Below are positions 17,066-24,709 of a DNA stretch of 64,000 nt, piece after piece; within the stretch, counting starts at the first letter, position 1; the number at the start of each line of letters is the position of its first letter. The stretch is taken from NCBI RefSeq assembly GCF_031127875.1, contig NZ_JARXIA010000020.1, forward strand, positions 1 through 64,000, given 5' to 3'. This DNA comes from Pelagicoccus sp. SDUM812005. GTDB lineage: Bacteria > Verrucomicrobiota > Verrucomicrobiia > Opitutales > Opitutaceae. The position numbers and the translations under genes are program-made. The notes under the pieces are model-generated. The model was given only the letters and a program-made list of their open reading frames with translations. It made no database searches and was not told the DNA's origin.

Positions 17066-18748
17066 TTAAGATTTTCTCTGGATGAAAACCGGATAGGGGG
17101 AGTTGGGGTTGTTTTGGGGATGGGGTTCGATTTTGGTTTGGAATTGGGTTTTGGGAAGGTGAGCGAGCCAGGCTAGGACTTGCTCGACTTCTTGTTGGGC
17201 TCCGGGGTGGGCGGGGTAGAGGGTGACGACGAGGATGCCGCCGGGCTTGAGGAGCTGGAGGCTGGCCTCGAGGGCGGCGAGCGTGGTGTCGGGGAGGGTG
17301 ATGACGGAGGCGTCGCCGCCGGGAAGGAAGCCGAGGTTGAATACGATCGCGGCGATTTGGCCGTGGTGTTCTGCGGGGATCGTTTCGAGCAGGGTTTCGT
17401 GACCGGCTTGGATGAGGGTGGTTTGGGGGAGCAGCTCGTACTTTGCGAGACGGGTGCGGGTGGTGGCTAGGGCTTGCTCTTGTATGTCGTAGGCGAATAC
17501 GTGTCCGGTAGGACCTACGGTCTGGGCGAGCCATTGGGTGTCGTGGCCGTTGCCGGCGGTGGCGTCGATGGCGAGGTCGCCGGGTTGGAGCGTTCGTTGG
17601 ATGGCTTCTTTGACGACGTTGGTAGCGATCCAGCGTTTGGGTTTGCTGAGCGCATTTTTGATGAAGCGGGCGGGGAGGACTTCGGAGGGGAGGGGAGAAG
17701 AGCGAAGGGGGGCATTTGACGGGATAAGTGTCTGGGTGAGCGCGTTGGCGAAGTAGGGGATTTGCAGGGAGCCTTTGCTGCCGAAACCGTTGAAGGCGAT
17801 GAGTTGTGGGTGCAGGGGGTGCGGGCCGACGACGGGGTAAGCGCCTGCGGTGGCGGGTCGCACGCCGGCGCGGATTTGGTCGAATTGCCAGGTCTTGGGG
17901 CCGAAGTGGGAATCGAGAAATGTCGTTAGTTCTTGGATACCGGATTCGTCGGGCGTGTCGGTGGAGTCGTCCCAGTTGTAGGTGGCTCCGACTTGGAGGG
18001 TGCCGTCGTGGCGGGGGACGATGAATTTGCCTTTGAGGATGATTGGAGCTCCGGAGTGGGAAGGCTGGTGGCGGGGAGCTGTTTTTAGAGTCGCGATGAC
18101 GCCTTTGGCGGGTTTGTAGGGGATGAACTTGAAGTGGGGGTTGTGGGTGGCGAGATGGCCTTCGGCGAAGATGGCGAAGTCGGCGGTGTGGCCGCGGAAG
18201 GAGACGCCGGTTTCGGTAAGCTGAATCTCCTCGTAGTTGAATGTTGAGGACAGAAGGCTCTTGCGGGCGGAAAGCTGGGAGCGGAGTAGGTCCAGGAGGG
18301 CGTTGGTGTCGAGGTAGCCGGCTTTGGGAATGATGAAGCCGATTGCTGGGGCGGCGCTCTCTTGCTCTTGGGGCGAGGCGGGAGGCAGCAATGGAGTGGT
18401 GGCGTTTGAGTAGGCGGGGTCTTGGAGGCGCTTTTGCCAGAGCTTGGCTTCGTCAGCGTTGGCGAAGTAACGGTGGATGGGGCGGGGGTGGTAGAGCGGG
18501 GCGGCGTGTTGTTGCTCGAGCTTTTGGTAGTAGGCGAGGGCGTGGGGGATGAGGGTGCCGGCTTGCCAGACGCGTTTGAGGCGTTTGCCGCCGATGGGGT
18601 TGATGAGGCCGGCAGCGACGCGGGAGCAGCGGGACTTGCTCGGGTCGTCGACGAGGAGGATGCTGTGTCCGGCGGCTTGGAAGCGTTCCGCGAGGATGCT
18701 GCCGGCGAGTCCGCCGCCGAAGATGATTGCTGTGAGGTGTTTAGGAAT
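17066..18748 (-). CDS. FAD oxidoreductase fused to MnmM/YtqB-type SAM methyltransferase; predicted bifunctional mnm5s2U tRNA enzyme
   Basis: A 560-residue fusion. Residues 1 to about 345 form a DAO-type flavoprotein: IIFGGGLAGS (FAD glycine motif, residues 8-17), CSRVAAGLINPIGGKRL, and near the end GVRPATAGAYPVVG and NGFGSKG. Residues about 380-560 form a SAM methyltransferase with DATAGNGHDT (from D395), NLGFLPGGDAS and YPAHPGAQQE, the signature of the YtqB/MnmM (rRNA_methylase) family. MnmM methylates nm5s2U in tRNA and a DAO flavoprotein makes nm5 from cmnm5, so both steps could occur in one chain. In MnmC the methyltransferase comes first and is a different family. No ATG, GTG or TTG exists ahead of the FAD motif: the frame reads TAA-CAA-CCC-ACC-ACT-CCC-ATT-CCT. 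An ATT start at 18748 gives MPKHLTAIIFGGG. The first TTG (18391) would delete the FAD site. The gene is divergent from aroK. Confidence 0.82.
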   Translation of the reverse strand: MPKHLTAIIFGGGLAGSILAERFQAAGHSILLVDDPSKSRCSRVAAGLINPIGGKRLKRVWQAGTLIPHALAYYQKLEQQHAAPLYHPRPIHRYFANADEAKLWQKRLQDPAYSNATTPLLPPASPQEQESAAPAIGFIIPKAGYLDTNALLDLLRSQLSARKSLLSSTFNYEEIQLTETGVSFRGHTADFAIFAEGHLATHNPHFKFIPYKPAKGVIATLKTAPRHQPSHSGAPIILKGKFIVPRHDGTLQVGATYNWDDSTDTPDESGIQELTTFLDSHFGPKTWQFDQIRAGVRPATAGAYPVVGPHPLHPQLIAFNGFGSKGSLQIPYFANALTQTLIPSNAPLRSSPLPSEVLPARFIKNALSKPKRWIATNVVKEAIQRTLQPGDLAIDATAGNGHDTQWLAQTVGPTGHVFAYDIQEQALATTRTRLAKYELLPQTTLIQAGHETLLETIPAEHHGQIAAIVFNLGFLPGGDASVITLPDTTLAALEASLQLLKPGGILVVTLYPAHPGAQQEVEQVLAWLAHLPKTQFQTKIEPHPQNNPNSPYPVFIQRKS

Positions 18749-18807
18749 GGGAGTGGTGGGTTGTTAAATTTGGGATAGACTATGTAGGGGCGGGGCTTTT
18801 GGGTGCA

Positions 18808-19347
18808 ATGAATATGAAATCGAAGCCAAACCTTTACCTCGTGGGATTTATGGGGACGGGAAAAAGTACGGTGGGACGCCAGGTCGCTCAGCGTATGGGG
18901 CTACACTTTGTCGACAGCGATAACGCGATCGAGGCGGAGCAGGGGAAGTCGATCCCCGAGATTTTCGCGTCGGTGGGCGAGGGGGCTTTCCGGGAGATGG
19001 AGCGGGCTTTTGTTGAGTCGGGCCATTCGAGCGAAGGAAATTTGATTTCTTGCGGAGGCGGCCTTGCGGTGCAGCCGGGCATGATGGATTTGCTGAAGTC
19101 GCGGGGGCTGGTGTTTTCATTGATCGCTTCGGCGAAGGGGATTTACGAGCGGACGCGGCACAATTCGAATCGGCCACTATTGCAAGTGGAGGACCCCTTG
19201 GCCGAGATCGAGAAGCTGCTGGCGGTGAGGGATCCGATCTACCAGCAGGCCCATTGCTGCATCTTGACGGAGGGGCGCACGGTGAACGAGGTGGTGAACC
19301 ATGTGTGTCGTTCGTATCGCCTGGAGGCGGCCCAGCGGGCGAGATGA
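18808..19347 (+). CDS. aroK: Shikimate kinase
   Basis: A 179-residue P-loop kinase: GFMGTGKSTVGRQVA (Walker A), VDSDNAIE (shikimate-binding Asp), SCGGGLAV (shikimate and Walker B region) and a RPLLQ lid-region Arg. It phosphorylates shikimate at the 3-hydroxyl in the chorismate pathway, in the cytosol. Start ATG 18808 (MNMKSKPNLYLVGF) with a second ATG at 18814. The stop codon overlaps the queG start in an ATGA, so the two are translationally coupled. Confidence 0.93.
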   Translation: MNMKSKPNLYLVGFMGTGKSTVGRQVAQRMGLHFVDSDNAIEAEQGKSIPEIFASVGEGAFREMERAFVESGHSSEGNLISCGGGLAVQPGMMDLLKSRGLVFSLIASAKGIYERTRHNSNRPLLQVEDPLAEIEKLLAVRDPIYQQAHCCILTEGRTVNEVVNHVCRSYRLEAAQRAR

Positions 19348-20570
19348 TTGCGGGTTCGGAAAAGGAGGAACTGCGCGGGGCGATCCAGGAATTGGGCTTC
19401 GATGCGGTGCGCTTTACGGATCTGGGACCCATTCCGAATGCGCGGTTAGAGGAGTGGATCGAGGCCGGCTACCATGCGGACATGGAGTGGATGGCGCGTT
19501 CGATCGAGAAGCGTCTGGATCCCGGGTTGATTTTGGAGGGAGCCTGCTCGGTGATCATGCTGGGGGTGAACTACCTTCCGCCGGAGAACGAGGTGGCCCG
19601 CTCGCAAGCTGGCTTTGCGAAGTATTCCTTGTATCGGGATTATCATGACACGGTTTTGGCGGGCTTGAAGCGTCTGGGATCGCTTTTGGAGGAGCGTTTC
19701 GGGTTGGGTCCGCGGGAGTATCGTTACTACACGGATACGGGGCCGGTGATGGAGCGAGGCTGGGCTGCGGCTGCTGGCATGGGCTGGCAGGGCAAGAACG
19801 GGATGTTGATCTCGAAGGAGCATGGAAATTGGCTTTTGTTGGCCACGGTTTTCGTTCCTTTGGAGATCGAGGTGGATGAGCCGCTCAAGAAGAATCAGGC
19901 GGTTCGCGCCGGAGGAGCGGGTCAGGAGAAGTCGAATCACTTGGGCTTGCTGTGCGGCAAGTGCACTCGGTGTATGGATGCGTGTCCGACCGGAGCCATC
20001 GTGGAACCGGGGATTTTGGATACGCGGAAGTGCATCTCGTATCAGACGATCGAAAACCGCGGACCGATTCCAGTGGAGTTGAGGGCGAAGTTTGGCGGGC
20101 GGGTCTACGGCTGCGATATTTGCTTGGACGCCTGCCCTTGGAATCGATTTGCGGAGGCGGGGCGACTGCAGCTGCTGGAGGCTCGCTACGCTCCGGCGGA
20201 GCTGGGGTTGCTGGATCTGCTGCGCCTGGACGTGGAAAGCTATCAGGAGATTTTTCGGAAGATGCCGCAGAAGCGTACGAAGCGCAGCGGCCTGCGTCGC
20301 AATGCCTGCGTGGCGGCGGGGAACTTATTGCGCTGCGAGGACTGGTGGCCAAAGGGAGCGAGTGACGCGGAGCGCGGCGCTTTTTTGGCGGAGGTGAAAG
20401 CGGAGCTGGTGAAGATGGCGGAGAGCGAGGAGGAAGCGCTGGTTCGCGGGCACGCTGTATGGGCGGTGTATCAGCTTTGTGGCGACGAGGCGGAGGGATT
20501 GCTGGCTAAGGCGCGAGTTGGGGAGAGGGACGAGAGCGTGTTGGGGGAGTATGGGTCAGTTGATTGTTGA
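19344..20570 (+). CDS. queG: Epoxyqueuosine reductase
   Basis: A 408-residue protein. The amino half contains the cobalamin-dependent QueG core (YYTDTGPVMERGWAAAAGMGW with the catalytic Asp region). The carboxy half has two iron-sulfur clusters: LCGKCTRCMDACPTGAI and VYGCDICLDACPWN. A HEAT-like helical tail (about residues 310-400) binds tRNA in the family. The enzyme reduces epoxyqueuosine to queuosine at tRNA position 34. Start ATG 19344 overlaps the aroK stop by 4 bases. Confidence 0.94.
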   Translation: MIAGSEKEELRGAIQELGFDAVRFTDLGPIPNARLEEWIEAGYHADMEWMARSIEKRLDPGLILEGACSVIMLGVNYLPPENEVARSQAGFAKYSLYRDYHDTVLAGLKRLGSLLEERFGLGPREYRYYTDTGPVMERGWAAAAGMGWQGKNGMLISKEHGNWLLLATVFVPLEIEVDEPLKKNQAVRAGGAGQEKSNHLGLLCGKCTRCMDACPTGAIVEPGILDTRKCISYQTIENRGPIPVELRAKFGGRVYGCDICLDACPWNRFAEAGRLQLLEARYAPAELGLLDLLRLDVESYQEIFRKMPQKRTKRSGLRRNACVAAGNLLRCEDWWPKGASDAERGAFLAEVKAELVKMAESEEEALVRGHAVWAVYQLCGDEAEGLLAKARVGERDESVLGEYGSVDC

Positions 20571-20603
20571 TCCTGCAATGGGGACGCTGGCTAAAACTCA
20601 ACG

Positions 20604-21008
20604 CTACGGGGTGAACTTTTTGTCGAGGGCTTCGCGGAAGAAGGCGGGCGGTTTGGTGGGGCGGCCGTCGGGGGTCATGAAGGCGTGGGTTGTACTGGCG
20701 GTGGCGAGGAGTTCTCCGTCTCGGGTAAGCTGGTAGGCTATCTTGATCTTGAGGAAGGGCTTTTCGGCGATGCGGGTGTGGATGGTGACGGTGTCGTCGT
20801 ACTTGGCGGGGCGTTTGTATTGAACGGATACGTCGAGCACGGGCAGCATGAGGCCGCGCGCTTCGATTTCCTTGTAGGGGAGTCCGTTTTCGCGGAGGAG
20901 TTCGGTGCGGCCGATTTCGAGCCAGGGTAGGTAGTTGGCGTGATAGACGATGCCCATCATGTCGGTTTCCGCGTAGCGTACTTGGATTGTGGTGACGCTT
21001 TCTAACAT
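20604..21008 (-). CDS. Acyl-CoA thioesterase, YbgC/FadM (hotdog) family
   Basis: A 134-residue single hotdog domain starting MLESVTTIQVRYAETD. The motif RYAETDMMGIVYHANYLPWLE carries the catalytic Asp of the 4-hydroxybenzoyl-CoA thioesterase family, followed by SVQYKRPAKYDDTV. Substrate is an acyl-CoA or acyl-ACP. It lies 62 bases downstream of the glycosyltransferase gene on the same strand. The open frame continues far upstream across the glycosyltransferase, but only this last part is protein-like. Confidence 0.88.
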   Translation of the reverse strand: MLESVTTIQVRYAETDMMGIVYHANYLPWLEIGRTELLRENGLPYKEIEARGLMLPVLDVSVQYKRPAKYDDTVTIHTRIAEKPFLKIKIAYQLTRDGELLATASTTHAFMTPDGRPTKPPAFFREALDKKFTP

Positions 21009-21070
21009 GGAGGGAGGGAATGCTGGAATGAATCGCGTGACAAGCACGCTCCCACATTTTGTTGAGCTCC

Positions 21071-22258
21071 TTAGGAGCAGAGCTCGATGGCTCGCTCGGA
21101 CTCGTCGAGGCTGGGGTCGATGGTGATGTCCCAGCGGTTGAAGAGGAGGTCGGCGGATTGCAGCCAGGTGTTGCGGCGAGCCCATTTTTTGCCGTTGCGG
21201 CCCATTTTTTCGCGGAGGTCCCGGTCTTGGATGAGCTGGGCGAAGGCTTGGGTGAGCTCGGCTTGGTTTCCGGGTTCGACGAGGATACCGTTTTCGCCAT
21301 GGGAGACGGCTTCGGCGACGCCGCCGATGCGGTGGGCGACGATGGGAAGGCCGTGGGCAGCGGCTTCGAGGTAGACGAGGCCAAAGCCTTCCACGCTTTT
21401 GCGGAAGTTGACGCTGGTCATGGAAAAGATGTCGGCGCGGGCGTAGATGTCCTCGAGCTCCTCGTTGGTGACGTCGCCGAAGAAGGTGACGCCGAAGTCG
21501 ACCTTGGCGGCGAGTTCGCGCAGTTCGCTTTCGTAGCCGTGCTTCTTGCCGGTGCCGACTACCCAGAAGGTGACTTGGCGGCGGAGGGGGCGGGGGAGCT
21601 GGGCGAGGGCGTTGAGGATGAAGGTTTGTCCTTTGCGCGGGTGGATGCGGCCGACGGTGAGGATGTGGACCTTCTTGGAGGTGCGGTTGCGGCGGTTTTC
21701 GATTTCGGCGAAGTCGGAGCGCAGGGCGCAGGGGGTGAGGAAGGTTTTTCGCTTGGCGTGGGGAAAGTTTCGCTTGAGCAGGCCGTGGGTGTATTCGGAG
21801 GGGGTGCTGATGCGGTCGGCCCGTTTGATGAGGGCGTTGACGGCCATGCGCTTGCCGGGATTGGCGGCGAAGGTTTGGATCTCGGTGCCGTGGAAGGTGA
21901 GGATGAGCTTGCGGGGCTTGAAGGTCTTGAAGAACTGCAGGTAGCACATGGCGAGCACGGGGCCGGGCTCGCAGAGGTAGACGACGGCGTTGCGCAGGCG
22001 TCGGCGCTCGCGGATCATTTGCATGGCGAGGCGGGCTTGGCAGGTGAGGTCTTGGCTGCCTTTGAGCTCGAGGCGGCGAATGTCGAAGGGAAATTCCGAA
22101 TCTTCCTGCGACTTGGCTTTAGGGGCCCAAACTTCGACGGTGCGACCCAGTTTGACGGCGGCGCGAGCCATTTCTTCCGCGAAGGTGGCGATCCCACCCT
22201 TGGTGGGGGCGAACTCATGGGTGAGTATCAGGATCGGGGCGCTGGCGGCGAGTTCCAT
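21071..22258 (-). CDS. Glycosyltransferase family 4
   Basis: A 395-residue GT-B fold enzyme. Amino domain: ILILTHEFAPTKGGIATFAEEMA. Carboxy domain: ILTVGRIHPRKGQ (donor phosphate region) and EGFGLVYLEAAAHGLPIVA (the E-x7-E motif of GT4). It likely transfers a sugar from a nucleotide-sugar to a lipid or glycan acceptor at the inner membrane. ATG 22258 (MELAASAPILIL) is chosen over a longer 36-residue extension. It is divergently arranged with the ACP-FabZ/KS pair and probably forms an operon with the thioesterase, pointing to a glycolipid product. Confidence 0.9.
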   Translation of the reverse strand: MELAASAPILILTHEFAPTKGGIATFAEEMARAAVKLGRTVEVWAPKAKSQEDSEFPFDIRRLELKGSQDLTCQARLAMQMIRERRRLRNAVVYLCEPGPVLAMCYLQFFKTFKPRKLILTFHGTEIQTFAANPGKRMAVNALIKRADRISTPSEYTHGLLKRNFPHAKRKTFLTPCALRSDFAEIENRRNRTSKKVHILTVGRIHPRKGQTFILNALAQLPRPLRRQVTFWVVGTGKKHGYESELRELAAKVDFGVTFFGDVTNEELEDIYARADIFSMTSVNFRKSVEGFGLVYLEAAAHGLPIVAHRIGGVAEAVSHGENGILVEPGNQAELTQAFAQLIQDRDLREKMGRNGKKWARRNTWLQSADLLFNRWDITIDPSLDESERAIELCS

Positions 22259-22476
22259 GTTCTGTAGCGGCCCGGCTTGGCGGCGGGCGGTTCGGATTCT
22301 GCGGGGATTGGAGGCAATGTGTAGGGGCGAATCAACTCTAAAAGCGGAGCGGGGGTAAGGGGGCATCCTCTCTAAGGGGATTCATTCTAGCTCGGTCTCG
22401 CTCTATAGGATGTGGGGGCTGGCCCGTCTTTTGCTGTTTACAAGGATAAGCGGCGGTCCTTTTTTACACGCTTCAA

Positions 22477-23358
22477 ATGGCAAACGAGGCTTCCAGCACA
22501 AACCAGAATCCAAGCCCCGTCGAACCGAACGCCGACGAGCTCCTGAAGGAGACCCTGAAGCGTTGTTCGCCGGAGACTATTACTGCCGCTCTTGCGTTTC
22601 GTCGGAGCGGGGACGTGAGTCTGGTTCCGACGGTGGTGCTGGGCATCATCGAGCGCTTTCTGGAGCCGGAGGTCGTCGACACGCTCAAGGGCGGGGACGA
22701 CTCGGTGAAGTTCATGGAAGACCTCGGGATGGATTCGCTGACGATGTTCGAGGCGATCATGATGGTGGAGGAGTCCTTGGGGGTGAGCATCAAGAACGAG
22801 GAGCTCTGGGACTTGCGTACCGTGGGCGACTTGAAGGCGTTCATCTCGGCCAAGCTTTCCGGCGTGGAAGTGGTGGCCCAGGCGAAGTCCTATCCGATCG
22901 AGCAAATCGCGGCGGTGATGCCGCAGCAGGAGCCGTTTTTGTTTTTGCAGACGGCGGAGATCGATGGGGCGACGGCGAAGGGGACGTATCGTATTTCCGG
23001 CAAGGAAGCCTTTTTGAAGGGGCATTTTAAGGAGAACCCCGTATTTCCGGCTTCCATCATGCTGGAGGCGCTCGGGCAGCTCGGCGTTTTTCACTTTTTG
23101 GTCACGGACGATTCGCAGGGGGAAAAGGCGGGGAACTCGATTTTCTTCACGGGGGCGGACGGGGTTCGCTGCAGCCGCGTTTGCAAGCCCGGGGATACCT
23201 TGGAGCTGAGCGTGGAACTGAAGCGCCGGCGCGACCCGATGGTGGTGTACGCGGGCAAGATTTCGGTCGGGGGCGAAAAGGCGGCCGCGGCGGAAGAGAT
23301 TACCTTGATCGTGGCGCCTGCCGAGGAGTCGAGCCCCAAGGGCGGAGTCCAAGCTTAG
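22477..23358 (+). CDS. Acyl carrier protein fused to FabZ-like 3-hydroxyacyl-ACP dehydratase
   Basis: A 293-residue fusion. Residues 48-128 are an acyl carrier domain with the phosphopantetheine site DLGMDSL (Ser87). Residues 140-285 are a hotdog dehydratase with His183 in LKGHFKENPVFPAS and Glu197 in IMLEALGQLG, the FabZ/FabA catalytic pair. Residues 1-47 are a linker-like head. The protein would carry the growing acyl chain and dehydrate the 3-hydroxyacyl intermediate on the same polypeptide. The ketoacyl synthase gene follows after 54 bases, and the glycosyltransferase is divergent. ATG at 22477. No ketoreductase is visible nearby, so one must be supplied from elsewhere. Confidence 0.88.
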   Translation: MANEASSTNQNPSPVEPNADELLKETLKRCSPETITAALAFRRSGDVSLVPTVVLGIIERFLEPEVVDTLKGGDDSVKFMEDLGMDSLTMFEAIMMVEESLGVSIKNEELWDLRTVGDLKAFISAKLSGVEVVAQAKSYPIEQIAAVMPQQEPFLFLQTAEIDGATAKGTYRISGKEAFLKGHFKENPVFPASIMLEALGQLGVFHFLVTDDSQGEKAGNSIFFTGADGVRCSRVCKPGDTLELSVELKRRRDPMVVYAGKISVGGEKAAAAEEITLIVAPAEESSPKGGVQA

Positions 23359-23412
23359 GCTCGACTTGTTTCGCGAGCCGTCGTGTTTTCGTTGCTGAAC
23401 GAAGCAGGCTTC

Positions 23413-24681
23413 ATGGGACTTCAGCGAGTATTTGTAACCGGAATCGGAATAGTGAGCAGCATCGGCAACGATGCGGCCACGGTGGTGGACAGCGTGCGCA
23501 ACATGAGGCACGGCTTCGAAGCGTTTACTCCGCAGAACGCGAAGATCCCGACCGAGGTCAAGCTGGCGGGAACGGTGAAGGGCTTCGATGTGAGCTCGTC
23601 GGATTTCGAGGATTGGGTATTGCCGGCTCCGTATCGGATCCGTCGCGACGTGATGCGATCGTTGCCTCCGCATGGTCCCTACGTGCATGCGAGCATGGTT
23701 CAGGCTATCGAGAGCGCCCAGCTCGAGGAAGCGGATATTTCAAATTTGGATACAGGCATGTATACGTCTTCCGGCGGGTCGACGCGCTTGATCCACCAGA
23801 ACACCACGCGTCTTCATCAGCTCGGCCCTATGCGTTGTCCGCCGACGGGAATCGTGGCGTCGATCGCGGGTACGCTGAGCTTCAACCTCGTGGCCCAATT
23901 TAAGATTCGCGGCAATTCGTGCGGCTTTTCGTCGGCCTGCGCGTCTTCGGGGCATGCGATTGGGTTCGCCTACGACGATATCGCGTTGGGGCGGCAGAAG
24001 CGGATGTTCGTGGCTGCGGGAGAGGATTTGAACGACGAGTCGTTGCTGCCCTTTGCGGGGATGCGGGCTTTGTCCTTGGAGGGTGATCCCGAGCGGGCCT
24101 CCTGCCCTTTCGATAAGGGCCGTAATGGTTTTGTGAGTACGGGAGGCGGAGCGGTTTTGGTGCTCGAAAGCGAGGAGGAGGTGTTGCGTCGCGGCGTGAC
24201 TCCCTATGCGGAGTTGCTCGGCTGGGGCCAGGCTAGCGATGGTCACAATGTGGCGATGTCGCATCCGGAGGGTGTTGGCCTCGTGGAGGCGATGCAGCGG
24301 GCGCTGCGTTCCGCGGCGGTAGATGCGGGCGAGATCGACTACATCAATGCCCACGCAACATCGACCTTGGTAGGGGATTTGAGCGAAGGGCGCGCGATTA
24401 AGGAAGTATTCACGAAACAAGGACACGCTCCGAAGGTTTCCAGCACGAAGGCCTTGACGGGGCATGGGCTATCGCTGGCGAGCGCGTTGGAGGCATCGAT
24501 CGTTTCCCTCTGTTTGAAGGAGGGCTTTACGCCGGGTTCGGCCCATATTCGGGACTTGGATCCGGAGTTCGAAGGAGTCAATGTGATCCGGGAAACGTTG
24601 GCGGAAGGCCCGCGAGTGGCCTTGAGCAATAGTTCTGGCTTCGGCGGGGCGAACGTGAGTTTGGCCTTCCGGCGGGTTTAG
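23413..24681 (+). CDS. Beta-ketoacyl-ACP synthase (FabF-like)
   Basis: A 422-residue thiolase-fold condensing enzyme. The Cys-His-His set is intact: Cys176 in SSACASSGHAI, His314 in INAHATSTLVGD and His351 in KALTGHGLSLAS; SSGFGGANVSL closes the fold. It condenses an acyl or malonyl unit on ACP. With the ACP-dehydratase fusion just upstream it forms a mini fatty acid or polyketide module. ATG 23413 is chosen over GTG 23383, which adds ten residues. It is convergent with recD2, 28 bases away. Confidence 0.9.
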   Translation: MGLQRVFVTGIGIVSSIGNDAATVVDSVRNMRHGFEAFTPQNAKIPTEVKLAGTVKGFDVSSSDFEDWVLPAPYRIRRDVMRSLPPHGPYVHASMVQAIESAQLEEADISNLDTGMYTSSGGSTRLIHQNTTRLHQLGPMRCPPTGIVASIAGTLSFNLVAQFKIRGNSCGFSSACASSGHAIGFAYDDIALGRQKRMFVAAGEDLNDESLLPFAGMRALSLEGDPERASCPFDKGRNGFVSTGGGAVLVLESEEEVLRRGVTPYAELLGWGQASDGHNVAMSHPEGVGLVEAMQRALRSAAVDAGEIDYINAHATSTLVGDLSEGRAIKEVFTKQGHAPKVSSTKALTGHGLSLASALEASIVSLCLKEGFTPGSAHIRDLDPEFEGVNVIRETLAEGPRVALSNSSGFGGANVSLAFRRV

Positions 24682-24709
24682 GGCCTCGCGTGGTTTGGCT
24701 TTGTGGCCG

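Noticed and set aside
21009-21947. The open frame that continues upstream of the thioesterase through the glycosyltransferase
   Set aside because: Only the last 134 residues match a protein family; the rest is antisense-frame proline/arginine-rich shadow of the glycosyltransferase gene.
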